This document shows positions 19,967-31,546 of a stretch of 64,000 nucleotides of DNA, piece by piece. The notes beneath the pieces are model-generated. The model was not told the origin of the DNA. It saw nothing but the letters and a program-made list of their open reading frames with translations, and ran no database searches. Positions within the stretch are counted from its first letter, which is position 1. Each line of letters begins with the position of its first letter. Made by a program: the position numbers and the translations under genes. This DNA is from Rhodobium orientis (lineage in GTDB: Bacteria; Pseudomonadota; Alphaproteobacteria; Rhizobiales; Rhodobiaceae), in contig NZ_NPEV01000018.1 of assembly GCF_003258835.1 (NCBI RefSeq), forward strand, positions 1-64,000, in the 5' to 3' direction.

Positions 19967-20053
19967 ATCAGGGCCGGGCATGCGATGGCGGGAATCCGCC
20001 AGTGGTAGAAAAGACCGATACGACAAACCGGAAAACCGAAGGACCGCGGATTG

Positions 20054-21322
20054 ATGATCTCCAGGCGTGACTTTTCGTTGAAGGCAGTGGGTGCCGGCCT
20101 TGGCGCCGTTCTTGCCGCCAGCCCGTTCGGCGCGGCATTTGCCGGCGACGAGAGCCCCATCAAGGTGTTGATGGAGTACAAACGCCAGAGCGAGTGGTCC
20201 GACCGTTTCGATGCCACCATCCGCGACCAGACGGCGGTCAAGTCCGACCAGCCGACCCTGTCGCCGGAGACGGCGGCCTATATCGAGCAGGCGATCCAGA
20301 AATACGCCCAGATTTCCGCGCGCGGCGGCTGGCCCCGCGTTCCGGGCGGCAGCAAGCTGCGCATCGGCGCCCGCGACCGCCGCGTCGTCACCTTGCGCAA
20401 GCGCCTGATGGCGACCGGCGACCTGGAACAGAGCGCCGGTCTGTCCGACACCTATGATTCCTACGTCGCCTTTGCCGTGCGCCGCTTCCAGCTTCGCCAT
20501 GGCTTCCAGCCGGACGGCGTCGTGGGCAACTACACGCTGGCGGCCCTCAACGTGCCCGTTGCCGTGCGCCTGCACCAGCTTGAGACCAATCTGATTCGCG
20601 TGCGCTCGATGTCCGGCTTCCTCGGCGACCGCTATGTGATGGTCAACATCCCGGCTGCCGAGATCGAGGCGGTGGAGGGCGGCCGCGTCCATTCGCGCCA
20701 CACTGCGGTCGTCGGCAAGATCGACCGCCAGACGCCGCTGCTGGCCTCCAAGATCCACGAGCTGAATTTCAATCCCTACTGGCACGTGCCGGAGAGCATC
20801 ATCCGCAAGGACCTGATTCCGAAGATGAACCAGGATCCGACCTATCTCGCGGACAACAAGATCCGGATCTACGACCAGTCGGGCAATGAACTGACCGCCG
20901 AGCAGATCAACTGGCACACCGACGAGGCGGTCAACTACCGCTTCCGCCAGGACCCGGGTGCCATCAACTCCATGGGCTCGGTGAAGATCAACTTCTACAA
21001 CAAGCACTCGGTCTATCTGCACGACACGCCGGCCAAGACCCTGTTCGGCACCGACCGGCGCTTCCATTCCTCCGGCTGCGTGCGCGTCCAGAACGTGCGC
21101 GAGCTGATCGGCTGGCTCTTGGAGACGACGCCGGAATGGGACCGTGCCCGCGTCGACGAGGTAATCCGCTCCGGCGAGCGCATCGACGTGCGCATCAAGC
21201 ACCCGGTGCCGATCTACACCACCTACATCACCGCCTGGGCGACCGCCGACGGCGTGGTCAACTTCCGCGACGATGTCTACGACCGTGATGGCGCCGGAAA
21301 CCTCGCCCAGAACCAGAACTGA
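20054..21322 (+). CDS. L,D-transpeptidase with peptidoglycan-binding domain (YcbB/LdtP type)
   Basis: This 422-residue exported enzyme forms 3-3 peptidoglycan cross-links, the main cross-link type in rhizobial polar growth. A Tat-like signal begins SRRDFSLKAVGAGLGAVLAA with cleavage near AFA-GD (30-31). A peptidoglycan-binding domain 1 lies near 105-168 (FQPDGVVGNYTLAALN). The YkuD catalytic domain ends with HSSGCVRVQN, giving H338 and nucleophile C342. I used the ATG at 20054 rather than the TTG one codon earlier. The upstream LdtR regulator identifies it as the probable LdtP counterpart. The next gene lies 36 bases downstream. Confidence 0.9.
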   Translation: MISRRDFSLKAVGAGLGAVLAASPFGAAFAGDESPIKVLMEYKRQSEWSDRFDATIRDQTAVKSDQPTLSPETAAYIEQAIQKYAQISARGGWPRVPGGSKLRIGARDRRVVTLRKRLMATGDLEQSAGLSDTYDSYVAFAVRRFQLRHGFQPDGVVGNYTLAALNVPVAVRLHQLETNLIRVRSMSGFLGDRYVMVNIPAAEIEAVEGGRVHSRHTAVVGKIDRQTPLLASKIHELNFNPYWHVPESIIRKDLIPKMNQDPTYLADNKIRIYDQSGNELTAEQINWHTDEAVNYRFRQDPGAINSMGSVKINFYNKHSVYLHDTPAKTLFGTDRRFHSSGCVRVQNVRELIGWLLETTPEWDRARVDEVIRSGERIDVRIKHPVPIYTTYITAWATADGVVNFRDDVYDRDGAGNLAQNQN

Positions 21323-21358
21323 CGGACCGAGCCGCGCGCCGACGCGGCGGGCGGCGAC

Positions 21359-21616
21359 ATGACAGGTCGCCGCCGCGGTGGCGGCCGCACGGTCTATTTC
21401 GAGTTCGTCCCCATGGGCCGGCAGGTCCGGGTCGCCGCCATCGACGAGGTGACCGGCACAGAGGTCGTCATCTTCGGCCCGGCCTCCACCTCCCAGGCCG
21501 AACTGGAGCGCGTCGCCATGGCCAAGCTCCGGCGGCGCCTGGACGCCGAACGCGACGCCGGGGACGAAGATGCCCCGGGCGCGTCCCCTGGCATCCCGCC
21601 CAAGACATACATCTAG
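21359..21616 (+). CDS. small conserved protein, DUF6898-like
   Basis: The 85-residue product has a compact core VYFEFVPMGRQVRVAAID followed by TGTEVVIFGP, then a helix AELERVAMAKLRRRLDAE and an acidic tail. I recognise it as a small alphaproteobacterial family (I believe DUF6898) often found near glyA or L,D-transpeptidase genes. No catalytic residues or membrane segments are visible. Its role is unknown. It lies 36 bases after the transpeptidase gene on the same strand. Confidence 0.65.
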   Translation: MTGRRRGGGRTVYFEFVPMGRQVRVAAIDEVTGTEVVIFGPASTSQAELERVAMAKLRRRLDAERDAGDEDAPGASPGIPPKTYI

Positions 21617-21766
21617 AGTCTCGTCCCCGCCCGCTGCCATATCCCTTGGTCCCGCTCCGCACTTTGTGCTATTCGCGAGGCGAGGCTTCGCGCGCGTGCC
21701 GTTTCGGGATCGCGGCGCGGGGACAGCCGATTGTTTCAAGGCTCAACAGGCGAGATCAGGACCACG

Positions 21767-23077
21767 ATGCTGAAATCAGAGACCCCGGCCGCCGCGCCGG
21801 CCAATGAGGACATGTTTGCCACGCCCCTGGCCGAGGCCGACCCGGCGATTGCCGCCGCGATCGCCGACGAGCTGGGCCGCCAGCAACACGAAATCGAGCT
21901 CATCGCCTCGGAAAACATCGTCTCGCGCGCCGTCCTTGAGGCGCAGGGTTCGGTGATGACCAACAAATACGCCGAGGGTTATCCGGGCCGGCGCTATTAC
22001 GGCGGCTGCGAGTACGTCGACGTGGCGGAAAACCTCGCCATCGAGCGGCTGACCAAGCTGTTTTCCTGCGAGTTTGCCAACGTCCAGCCGAATTCCGGCA
22101 GCCAGGCCAACCAGGCCGCCTTCATGGCGCTGGCCAAGCCCGGCGACACCATCCTCGGCATGAGTCTCGATGCCGGCGGCCACCTGACCCACGGCGCCAA
22201 GCCGAATCAGTCCGGCAAATGGTTCAACGCCATCCAGTACGGCGTTCGCCGCCAGGACCACCTGATCGATTTCGACCAGGTCGCTGAGCTTGCCCGCGAG
22301 CATTCGCCGAAGATCATCATCGCCGGCGGCTCGGCCTATCCGCGCCAGATCGATTTCGCCCGCTTCCGCCAGATCGCCGACGAGGTCGGCGCCTATTTCA
22401 TGGTCGACATGGCCCATTTCGCCGGTCTCGTCGCCGGCGGCGCGCATCCGAGCCCGATCCCGCACGCCCATATCGTGACGACGACCACCCACAAGACCCT
22501 GCGCGGGCCGCGCGGCGGCGCCGTTATGACCAACGATGCGGACATCGCCAAGAAGGTGAATTCCGCTGTCTTCCCGGGCCTGCAAGGCGGCCCCTTGATG
22601 CACGTGATCGCGGCAAAGGCCGTGGCCTTCGGCGAGGCGCTCGGCGACGGCTTCAAGGCCTATGCCCGCGCCGTCGTCGACAACGCGGCGATGCTGGCCG
22701 ACACCCTTTCGGCCAACGGCCTCGACATCGTCTCCGGCGGCACCGACACCCACGTCGTGCTGGTCGACCTTCGCCCGATGGGCCTGACCGGCAAGGCCGC
22801 GGAAGCCGCCATGGGCCGGGCCTATATCACCTGCAACAAGAACGGCGTGCCGTTCGATCCGGAAAAGCCGACGATCACCTCGGGCGTGCGCCTCGGCTCG
22901 CCGGCCGCCACCACTCGCGGCTTCGGCACCGAAGAGTTCAAGCAGGTCGGCGAGATGATCATCGAGGTGCTGAAGGGCCTGAAGGAGAACGGTGAGGATG
23001 GCAACGGTGCCGTGGAGGCGGCCGTGCGCGAGCGGGTCAAGGAACTGACCGGCCGCTTCCCGATCTACCAGGGCTGA
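21767..23077 (+). CDS. glyA: serine hydroxymethyltransferase
   Basis: GlyA interconverts serine and glycine using PLP and tetrahydrofolate, supplying one-carbon units. The 436-residue protein has the PLP lysine K243 in [14 protein letters not shown], the [11 protein letters not shown] motif (70-80) and the DMAHFAGL segment (214-221). The ATG at 21767 follows TCAGGA at 6 bases; an in-frame start at 21731 lacks support. The stop is four bases before nrdR, so glyA-nrdR and the riboflavin genes probably form one operon, an arrangement common in alphaproteobacteria. Confidence 0.96.
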   Translation: MLKSETPAAAPANEDMFATPLAEADPAIAAAIADELGRQQHEIELIASENIVSRAVLEAQGSVMTNKYAEGYPGRRYYGGCEYVDVAENLAIERLTKLFSCEFANVQPNSGSQANQAAFMALAKPGDTILGMSLDAGGHLTHGAKPNQSGKWFNAIQYGVRRQDHLIDFDQVAELAREHSPKIIIAGGSAYPRQIDFARFRQIADEVGAYFMVDMAHFAGLVAGGAHPSPIPHAHIVTTTTHKTLRGPRGGAVMTNDADIAKKVNSAVFPGLQGGPLMHVIAAKAVAFGEALGDGFKAYARAVVDNAAMLADTLSANGLDIVSGGTDTHVVLVDLRPMGLTGKAAEAAMGRAYITCNKNGVPFDPEKPTITSGVRLGSPAATTRGFGTEEFKQVGEMIIEVLKGLKENGEDGNGAVEAAVRERVKELTGRFPIYQG

Positions 23078-23081
23078 CGGG

Positions 23082-23564
23082 ATGCGCTGCCCGTTCTGCG
23101 CCGGCGACGACACCCAGGTAAAGGATTCCCGGCCGACGGAGGACAACACCGCGATCCGCCGCCGCCGGGTCTGCACCACCTGCGGCGGCCGCTTCACCAC
23201 CTTCGAGCGGGTCCAGCTCCGCGAGCTGACGGTGGTCAAGAGTTCCGGCCGCAAGGTCCCGTTCGAGCGCGAGAAGCTGCTGCGCTCGGTCCAGGTCGCA
23301 CTGAGAAAACGTCCGGTCGATCCGGACCATATCGAGCGCATGGTCTCCGGCATCGTCCGCCAGCTCGAAAGCTCCGGCGAGAGCGAGGTCGCGGCCAAGG
23401 ACATCGGCCTCCTGGTGATGGATGCGCTGAAGAGCATCGACGACGTCGGCTATGTGCGCTTTGCCTCGGTCTACCGGGACTTCCGCGAGGCCAGGGACTT
23501 CGAGGCCTTCCTCGGAGAACTCTCCGGTGAGGGACATGACGACGCTGACAAGGTCGACGACTGA
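23082..23564 (+). CDS. nrdR: transcriptional repressor NrdR
   Basis: NrdR senses ATP/dATP and represses ribonucleotide reductase operons by binding NrdR boxes. The 160-residue product has the N-terminal zinc ribbon with C3, C6, C31 and C34, then an ATP-cone domain (about 49-139). It starts four bases after the glyA stop, and its 3' end overlaps the ribD start by 29 bases, so expression is tightly linked to both. Length and N-terminal MRCPFC are standard. Confidence 0.95.
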   Translation: MRCPFCAGDDTQVKDSRPTEDNTAIRRRRVCTTCGGRFTTFERVQLRELTVVKSSGRKVPFEREKLLRSVQVALRKRPVDPDHIERMVSGIVRQLESSGESEVAAKDIGLLVMDALKSIDDVGYVRFASVYRDFREARDFEAFLGELSGEGHDDADKVDD

Positions 23565-24723
23565 CGCGGCAGCGCATGCGCCCCGGGCCCCGGGGTCCGC
23601 GATCCGCTGCGATGCGGACCGCGACCGCCGCTTCATGGCGGCGGCGCTCGGCCTTGCCCGCCGCGGCCTAGGCCGTACCTGGCCGAATCCGTCTGTGGCC
23701 GCGATTATCGTCGCGGAAACCGATGCCGGCCCGGTCGTCGTCGGCAGCGGCGTCACCGCGGCCGGCGGCCGCCCCCATGCCGAGGTCGTCGCCCTTGCCG
23801 AGGCAGGCATCGCGGCCCGCGGCGCCACCTGCTACGTGACGCTTGAGCCCTGTTCCCACCACGGCAAGTCGCCGCCCTGTTCCGACGCTCTGATCGCCGC
23901 CGGCATCGCCCGCCTCGTCAGCGCCATGGAGGATCCGAACCCCCAGGTCGCCGGCGCCGGCCACCGCGCGCTGGAAGCCTCGGGGGCCGCCGTCACCGTC
24001 GGTGTCGGCGCGGCGAAGGCCCGCGACATCGCCCTCGGGCATATCCTGCGGGTGACCGAAGGCCGGCCCATGGTGACGCTGAAGCTCGCCGTCTCCGCCG
24101 ACGGCATGATCGGCCGGCAAGGGCAGGGGCAGGTCGCCATCACCGGGCGGCAGGCCCGCGCACGCGTCCATCTGATGCGGGCCGAGCACGACGCCATTGC
24201 CGTCGGCATCGGCACCGTGCTTGCCGACGACCCGGACCTGACCTGCCGGCTGCCCGGCATGGCGGATCGCTCGCCGGTGCGCGTCGTCTTCGACACCAAC
24301 GCCCGCCTGCCGCTCGGCTCCCGGATGGTGCAGGGGATCGCGAACGCCCCCGTCTGGGCCGTCGTCGGCGAGGCCGCGCCTGAGGACCGCATGGAAGCGC
24401 TTCAGGCAGCCGGCGTCGTCGTGATCGCGGCGCCGTCCGGGGAGGGCGGCCATATCGACCTCCATGCAGCGCTCACCCTTCTCGCCGTGCGCGGTCTCAC
24501 CAGCGTCATGGTCGAAGGCGGTGCCGCGCTCGCCTCGTCTCTTCTTTCCGCCGGCCTCGTCGACCGGGCGGCCATTTTCAACGGCCCGGACGAGATCGGC
24601 GCCGACGGCATCGCCGCGCCGGACATGGTGCGGGTCGGCCTTGCCTTTTCCCGCTTCACTGAAACCGAAACCCGGGGCTTCGGCCCCGATCTTCTGCGCG
24701 GATTTGCGCGCGAAGGAGACTGA
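23536..24723 (+). CDS. ribD: bifunctional riboflavin biosynthesis protein RibD
   Basis: RibD performs the deaminase and reductase steps on the pyrimidine intermediate of riboflavin synthesis. The deaminase domain has H81-A-E83 and the zinc cysteines C106 and C115 ([11 protein letters not shown]). The reductase domain starts near [13 protein letters not shown]. The ATG at 23536, inside the end of nrdR, gives a 395-residue protein with about 30 extra N-terminal residues; the next ATG at 23635 would cut into the conserved DRRFM helix. The stop is directly followed by the ribE start. No FMN riboswitch was seen upstream of the operon. Confidence 0.92.
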   Translation: MTTLTRSTTDAAAHAPRAPGSAIRCDADRDRRFMAAALGLARRGLGRTWPNPSVAAIIVAETDAGPVVVGSGVTAAGGRPHAEVVALAEAGIAARGATCYVTLEPCSHHGKSPPCSDALIAAGIARLVSAMEDPNPQVAGAGHRALEASGAAVTVGVGAAKARDIALGHILRVTEGRPMVTLKLAVSADGMIGRQGQGQVAITGRQARARVHLMRAEHDAIAVGIGTVLADDPDLTCRLPGMADRSPVRVVFDTNARLPLGSRMVQGIANAPVWAVVGEAAPEDRMEALQAAGVVVIAAPSGEGGHIDLHAALTLLAVRGLTSVMVEGGAALASSLLSAGLVDRAAIFNGPDEIGADGIAAPDMVRVGLAFSRFTETETRGFGPDLLRGFAREGD

Positions 24724-24724
24724 C

Positions 24725-25330
24725 ATGTTCACAGGCATCGTTTCCGACGTCGGCACCGTCATCGCCGTCGACAAGCGCGCCACCGGCGTGCGCATCCGCA
24801 TGGCCAGCACGTACGATCCGGACACCATCGCGATCGGCGCCTCGATCGCCCATGCCGGCATCTGCCTGACCGTGGTCGAGGCCGGCCGGCTCGACGACAG
24901 CGTCTCCTACTTTGACGTGGAGGCCTCCGACGAGACGCTTTCCTGCACCACGCTCAAGGATTGGCAGATCGGCACCAGGGTCAACCTTGAACGGGCGCTC
25001 GCCCTCGGCGAGGAGCTGGGCGGCCATCTGGTGACCGGCCACGTCGACGGTGTCGCCGAGATCATCGGCCGCGACAACGACGCCGACATGGCGCGGCTGA
25101 CCTTCCGCGTGCCAGACAAATTGAAGAAGTTCGTCGCCGAAAAGGGTTCCGTCGCCCTCGACGGCACCTCGCTGACGGTCAACGGCGTCGACGATGCCAC
25201 CTTCGACGTCATGCTGATCCCGCACACCCTGGAAATCACCACATGGGGCTGGAAGAAGGCCGGGGACAAGGTCAATTTCGAGGTCGACCTGATGGCCCGC
25301 TACGCCGCCCGCCTGGCCGAGGCGGGGTGA
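24725..25330 (+). CDS. ribE: riboflavin synthase, alpha subunit
   Basis: This enzyme dismutates two 6,7-dimethyl-8-ribityllumazine molecules to riboflavin and its precursor. The 201-residue protein consists of two lumazine-binding repeats (about 1-97 and 98-190). The N-terminus MFTGIVSDVG is the strongest family signature and fixes the start at 24725, one base after the ribD stop. Conserved stretches GEELGGHLVTGHVDG and LDGTSLTVNG are present. It is co-transcribed with ribD and probably ribH. Confidence 0.95.
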   Translation: MFTGIVSDVGTVIAVDKRATGVRIRMASTYDPDTIAIGASIAHAGICLTVVEAGRLDDSVSYFDVEASDETLSCTTLKDWQIGTRVNLERALALGEELGGHLVTGHVDGVAEIIGRDNDADMARLTFRVPDKLKKFVAEKGSVALDGTSLTVNGVDDATFDVMLIPHTLEITTWGWKKAGDKVNFEVDLMARYAARLAEAG

Positions 25331-25430
25331 ACGACCGGCGGGTCCGGCATGCGCATTTAGTGGTGGACAAATGCGGTCCCGCATGTTTCCACTCCGCGCC
25401 GGACAACGGACAAGCCAGGATCCCCAAAGC

Positions 25431-25883
25431 ATGCGCAAGGACACCCCGCACATTCTCATCATCGATGCGCGGTTCTACGAGGATATCTCGGACGAACTGG
25501 TGAAGGGTGCGACCGAGGCCCTGGAGGCCGCCGGATCCACCTATGAGCGCATCTCGGTTCCAGGCGTGCTGGAAATCCCGCCGGCGCTCTCCATCGCCAT
25601 GGAGGCGATGGACGAGGGCACCATCGATTTCGACGGCGTCGTCGTGCTCGGCTGCGTCATCCGCGGCGAGACCTCGCACTATGACATCGCGGCCGGCGAG
25701 TCCGCCCGCGGCGTCATGCAGATCGCCATCGACGAGGGTCTCGCCGTCGGCAACGGCATCCTGACCGTGGAGACCCGCGAACAGGCCTGGGTCCGCGCCG
25801 GCACAATCGATCGCAACAAGGGCGCCGTTGCCGTCAATGCGGCGCTGGCGCTGTGCAAGCTGCGCAAAGATCTCGAGCTTTGA
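25431..25883 (+). CDS. ribH: 6,7-dimethyl-8-ribityllumazine synthase
   Basis: RibH condenses the ribityl-pyrimidine with dihydroxybutanone phosphate. The 150-residue sequence has the substrate-binding [11 protein letters not shown] (43-53), [12 protein letters not shown] with the catalytic histidine H83, and a normal C-terminus. The ATG at 25431 is preceded by AGGA and gives the usual start [19 protein letters not shown]; an earlier in-frame start would add 20 unlikely residues. It follows ribE by 100 bases and is close to nusB, the standard alphaproteobacterial order. Confidence 0.95.
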   Translation: MRKDTPHILIIDARFYEDISDELVKGATEALEAAGSTYERISVPGVLEIPPALSIAMEAMDEGTIDFDGVVVLGCVIRGETSHYDIAAGESARGVMQIAIDEGLAVGNGILTVETREQAWVRAGTIDRNKGAVAVNAALALCKLRKDLEL

Positions 25884-25903
25884 GCGGACCGGATACGGCC
25901 CAG

Positions 25904-26422
25904 ATGGCAGACCCCGGAAAACCCGAGCGACCTGCATCCCGTCCCCGCACCGGCAGGGCCAACCGGCGCGGCGTCGCAAGGCTGGCCGCCGTCCAGGCGC
26001 TCTACCAGATGGAGATCGCCGGCACCTCGCTCAACCAGGTGATCGCCGAGTTCGAGACCTACCGCCTCGGCGGCCAGGAGGTCGACGGCGACCGCTTCCA
26101 GGCGGCCGACGCCGGCTGGTTCCGCGACCTCGTTTCCGGCGTCGTCGCCGAGCAGCGCGCCATCGACCCGGAGATCGACCGGGCGCTTGCCGTCGCCGAA
26201 TGGCCGCTGAAGCGGGTCGACGCGACGCTGCGGGCCATCCTGCGCGCCGGCGTCTACGAGCTGAAAGCGCGCCGCGACGTGCCGGTGCGCGCCGTGCTGT
26301 CGGAATATATCGACGTCGCCAAGGCGTTCTACGATGGCGACGAGCCGCGCATCGTCAACGGCGTCCTCGACCGCATCGCCCATATCCTGCGCGGCGACGA
26401 ATTCGGCGAGCCGTCGCCGTGA
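25904..26422 (+). CDS. nusB: transcription antitermination protein NusB
   Basis: NusB, with NusE (S10), binds boxA RNA and supports rRNA transcription antitermination. The 172-residue helical protein has [14 protein letters not shown] and the C-terminal [18 protein letters not shown]...[11 protein letters not shown] typical of the family. The N-terminal tail is basic. I chose the ATG at 25904; a TTG at 25880 overlapping the ribH stop is an alternative. It is the sixth gene of the glyA-thiL run. Confidence 0.93.
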   Translation: MADPGKPERPASRPRTGRANRRGVARLAAVQALYQMEIAGTSLNQVIAEFETYRLGGQEVDGDRFQAADAGWFRDLVSGVVAEQRAIDPEIDRALAVAEWPLKRVDATLRAILRAGVYELKARRDVPVRAVLSEYIDVAKAFYDGDEPRIVNGVLDRIAHILRGDEFGEPSP

Positions 26423-26437
26423 GTGATGACGGCGACA

Positions 26438-26468
26438 GTTCGAGCGCGAAGCGTTCGCAAGCTCGAAC
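26438..26468. repeat. inverted repeat between nusB and thiL
   Basis: GTTCGAG (26438-26444) pairs with CTCGAAC (26462-26468), and inner CGAA/TTCG can extend the hairpin. It lies in the 113-base gap between nusB and thiL. It may be a processing or attenuation hairpin within the operon. If thiL started at the GTG at 26419 it would be coding. Confidence 0.45.
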
Positions 26469-26535
26469 GGGCGCCGGCCGGTCAGGCCGCCCCGCCGATG
26501 GCGATGAGCGAAGCGAATTCGTCGTGAGGCAAAAG

Positions 26536-27537
26536 ATGGCACGGCCCGGCGAGTTCGAGCTCATCGCCCGCTACCTGGCGCCGCTCGCCAGCGACCCCGC
26601 CGCCCGCGGCCTTATCGACGATGCCGCCGTGCTCTCGCCGTCCGCCGACAAGGATCTCGTCCTGACCAAGGACGCGCTCGCTGCCGGCATCCACTTCTTC
26701 GCCGACGACGACCCCGGCCTGATCGCCCGCAAGGCGCTCCGCGTCAACATCTCCGACCTTGCCGCAAAGGGCGCCGCGCCCACCGGCTACCTCCTGGCGC
26801 TCGCCTTGCCGTCGGATTGGACCGAGGACTGGATTGCCGCCTTCACCACCGGCCTCAAGGCCGACCAGGAGCGCTACGGCTGCTCGCTGCTGGGCGGCGA
26901 CACCATCCGCTCAGCCGACGGGCTGATGATCTCCATCACCGCCATCGGCGAGGTGCCGCGGGAGGCGATGGTGCCGCGCGCGGGGGCCTCTGCCGGCGAC
27001 ATCATCTTCGTTTCCGGCACCATCGGCGATGCCGGCCTCGGCCTCGTCCTGCGCGGCGATCCGGCACGGGCAGGCGACTTCGATCTTTCCCGCAGCGATG
27101 CGGAACGCCTTGTCGGGCGCTACCTGCTGCCGGAGCCGCGCGTCGCGCTGGCGCCGGTGCTGCGCGACCATGTCCGCGCGGCGATGGACGTCTCCGACGG
27201 CCTTGCCGGCGACATCGGCCACATGTGCCGGGCAGGGGGCGTTGCCGCGCAAATCCGCATCGACGACGTGCCGCTGTCCGACCCGTTCCGCCGGGCGCTC
27301 GCCGCCGATCCGTCCCTGCGCACCCGCGCGGTCTGCGGCGGCGACGACTACGAGATCGTCTGCGCCGTTGCCCCGGAAAACGAGGCCGCGTTCCGCAAGG
27401 CGGCGGAAAAAACCGGCATTCCCGTTGCCGCAATCGGTCGCTTCCTCGACGGGGCCGCCTCGGGCAACGCCCCCGTCTTCGTCGATGGCGACGGCCGGCC
27501 GGTCGATCTCGGCGGCACCTCCTTCGCCCATTTTTGA
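26536..27537 (+). CDS. thiL: thiamine-monophosphate kinase
   Basis: ThiL phosphorylates thiamine phosphate to the active cofactor thiamine diphosphate. The 333-residue protein starts MARPGEFELIARYLAPL, has the ATP/Mg-binding IDDAAVL segment near 30-37, GGDTIRS near 120-126, and the C-terminal AMDVSDGL and CGGDDYEI motifs. The ATG at 26536 has TGAGGC upstream and matches homologues; a GTG at 26419 overlapping the nusB stop would add 39 low-complexity residues. Length is normal with the chosen start. Confidence 0.93.
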   Translation: MARPGEFELIARYLAPLASDPAARGLIDDAAVLSPSADKDLVLTKDALAAGIHFFADDDPGLIARKALRVNISDLAAKGAAPTGYLLALALPSDWTEDWIAAFTTGLKADQERYGCSLLGGDTIRSADGLMISITAIGEVPREAMVPRAGASAGDIIFVSGTIGDAGLGLVLRGDPARAGDFDLSRSDAERLVGRYLLPEPRVALAPVLRDHVRAAMDVSDGLAGDIGHMCRAGGVAAQIRIDDVPLSDPFRRALAADPSLRTRAVCGGDDYEIVCAVAPENEAAFRKAAEKTGIPVAAIGRFLDGAASGNAPVFVDGDGRPVDLGGTSFAHF

Positions 27538-27606
27538 GTTCCCGGCGGCCGGTCCCGTGTTAAACGCCTCCCGGGTGCGACAATTGTGATTGCACCGGAG
27601 GCCGCC

Positions 27607-28818
27607 ATGACGACGCTCGCCGACCACACCCATATCGACGACGGACTTGCCCGGCACAATGCCCGGGTTCTGGCGACGGCGCAGGCTTTCGGCGGCGCCA
27701 ATTCCACCATCGTCATCGCCGCCAGCAGCCTTGCCGCGCACTACCTTCTGGGCTCCGACAAGTCGCTGGCGACCGTGCCGGTCACGACCTTCGTCTTCGG
27801 CGTTGCGCTGGCGACAATTCCCGTCCAGCTCCTGTCGCGCCGCATCGGCCGCAAGCCGACCTTCCTCATCGGGGCCCTGTTCGGCATCTGCGCCGGGCTC
27901 ATCAGCGCCCGGGCCGTCTTCGTCGGCTCCTTCGAACTCTTGTGCCTCGGGACAGCGTTCTCCGGCGTCTATAACGGTTTTGCCCAGGCCTATCGCTTCG
28001 CCGCGGCCGACAGCGCCAGCGACGCATTCCGCCCCAAGGCGATCTCCTGGGTGCTGGTGGGTGGTGTCGTTGCCGCCGTTCTCGGGCCGCAGGTGGTGAT
28101 CTACACCCGCGATCTCTTTGCCCCGATCGCCTTTGCCGGCGCGTTCGTCGGCCAGTCGGTGATCGGCGCCGTCGCGCTTCTGATTCTCACCTTTTTCCGC
28201 GAGCCGCCGCGCCCGGTGACGACCTCGAAAACCGGCGGCCGGCCGCTGATACAGATCGTCTCACAGTCGCGTTTCATCGTCGCGGTACTTTGCGGGATCA
28301 CCTCCTACGCGCTGATGAGTTTCGTCATGACCGCGGCGCCGCTCGCCATGGTCGCCTGCAACCATTCCGCGGACGTTGCCGCCCTTGGCATCCAGTGGCA
28401 CGTCATCGCCATGTTCGGTCCGAGCTTCTTCACCGGTTCGCTGATCAACCGTTTCGGCGTGGAGCGGGTCATCGGCCTCGGCCTCGTCTTACTCGCCGGC
28501 TGTTCGATCGTCGCCCTCAGCGGCGTCGACGTCGCCCACTTCTGGATTGCCCTTGTTCTCCTCGGGGTCGGATGGAATTTCGGTTTCGTCGGCGCCACGA
28601 CGATGGTCACCGCCACCTACCGTCTGGACGAGCGCAACAAGGTCCAGGCGGCGAACGACTTCCTCGTTTTCGGCTTCCAGGCGGTCGCCTCCTTCACCTC
28701 CGGCGCCATGCTCGCGCGCTTCGGCTGGGACACCATCAACTGGTCCGTCTTTCCCTTTGTCGTTGTAGCGCTGGCGACCCTGATCTGGCTCCATTTCGCC
28801 CGCTCCGATGCCGCCTGA
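27607..28818 (+). CDS. major facilitator superfamily transporter
   Basis: A 403-residue inner-membrane protein with about twelve hydrophobic segments and the MFS loop 2-3 motif as LSRRIGRKPTFLIGALFG near 70-87, repeated weakly in the second half as LINRFGVERVIGLG. GGAGG lies five bases before the ATG at 27607. Close homologues in rhizobia are annotated only as MFS transporters, so the substrate is unknown. It stands between thiL and hppA with its own likely transcript. Confidence 0.85.
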   Translation: MTTLADHTHIDDGLARHNARVLATAQAFGGANSTIVIAASSLAAHYLLGSDKSLATVPVTTFVFGVALATIPVQLLSRRIGRKPTFLIGALFGICAGLISARAVFVGSFELLCLGTAFSGVYNGFAQAYRFAAADSASDAFRPKAISWVLVGGVVAAVLGPQVVIYTRDLFAPIAFAGAFVGQSVIGAVALLILTFFREPPRPVTTSKTGGRPLIQIVSQSRFIVAVLCGITSYALMSFVMTAAPLAMVACNHSADVAALGIQWHVIAMFGPSFFTGSLINRFGVERVIGLGLVLLAGCSIVALSGVDVAHFWIALVLLGVGWNFGFVGATTMVTATYRLDERNKVQAANDFLVFGFQAVASFTSGAMLARFGWDTINWSVFPFVVVALATLIWLHFARSDAA

Positions 28819-28854
28819 AGCCGTTGGAAACCTGCGCCTAAGCCGAAAGAGGCC

Positions 28855-28882
28855 TTGACGCCAACGGCCCGGTGGATAGGGT
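28855..28882 (+). promoter_or_regulatory. hppA: possible sigma-70 promoter of hppA
   Basis: TTGACG (28855-28860) and TAGGGT (28877-28882) are separated by 16 bases. The -35 is good, the -10 weak. It is about 150 bases upstream of hppA in the 215-base gap after the MFS gene. Confidence 0.3.
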
Positions 28883-29033
28883 GTCACCGCGTTCGGTTGG
28901 GGGAGCGGGATGCCATCCTCAATGGTAGAATTCTTGGGCTTCCCCGCCGTTTCACACATGTCGGGCCGGGCAACCGACACATACGTTCCGGGACACGTCT
29001 GTCCGGCCCCCACTGGCCAATAAAGGAACAGGG

Positions 29034-31157
<2,124 letters not shown>

Positions 31158-31180
31158 CACCGACGAGCGTTGCGACACGA

Positions 31181-31221
31181 AAAACCCCCGCGGGACATGC
31201 CGTTCTGCGGGGGATTTTTTT
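31181..31221 (+). terminator. rho-independent terminator after hppA
   Basis: CCCCCGC (31185-31191) pairs with GCGGGGG (31207-31213), flanked by an A-run and followed by a run of eight T, 24 bases past the hppA stop. A textbook terminator. Confidence 0.88.
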
Positions 31222-31449
31222 GGGCCGCCGCGACATGCCGCGATCCGGCGCCGAAGCGGTGTCTAAATCTGATGTTGCCCTAAAAGCGCGTTCCTTGTAT
31301 CGAGGCGGCGAGGTGCCGGGCACCTGCCGCCTGCAGACGCAAGTCACGGTGAAGCCCGGAGCATGACGACATCTCACCCTCGAAGCATTTCGCTGGTGGG
31401 CAACGCAGGCCCCCTCCCGTCTCGAAATGCATCTCTAGAGGAGTGAGCG
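31222..31449. other. gene-free part of the hppA downstream gap
   Basis: Between the hppA terminator and the small open frame no gene or RNA was recognised. GGTGCCGGGCACC (about 31313-31325) is a compact palindrome that could fold in RNA. Confidence 0.4.
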
Positions 31450-31545
31450 ATGTCTCTCGGACGCGCTTCCAATTTCGTTGAAAACCGCTTTCCGACCCTT
31501 CCGGTCGGCCGGCTATCCCTCCCACACCGCACGCCGAGGGGATAG
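31450..31545 (+). CDS. possible 31-codon upstream open frame
   Basis: ATG at 31450 is preceded by AGAGGAG at 6 bases, one of the best ribosome-binding sites nearby, and the frame ends TAG at 31543-31545, one base before the ATG of the next gene. The peptide begins MSLGRASNFVENRFPTLPVG. It resembles nothing I know. The arrangement suits a leader peptide or a coupled small protein, but length alone gives little support. Confidence 0.35.
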   Translation: MSLGRASNFVENRFPTLPVGRLSLPHRTPRG

Positions 31546-31546
31546 C

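Larger units (their letters stand above)
19672..20053. other. ldtR - L,D-transpeptidase intergenic region
   Basis: This 382-base gap has no gene that I can support. It contains the ldtR terminator, an octamer TTAACCAT at 19950-19957, an interrupted palindrome ACCAT-ATCC-ATGGT at 19953-19966, and GAATC, a CcrM methylation word, at 19992-19996. The right half is therefore the likely control region of the transpeptidase gene. Confidence 0.6.

Noticed and set aside
23000-25430. FMN riboswitch ahead of the riboflavin genes
   Set aside because: No RFN-element blocks were found upstream of nrdR, ribD or ribH; the genes are tightly packed.
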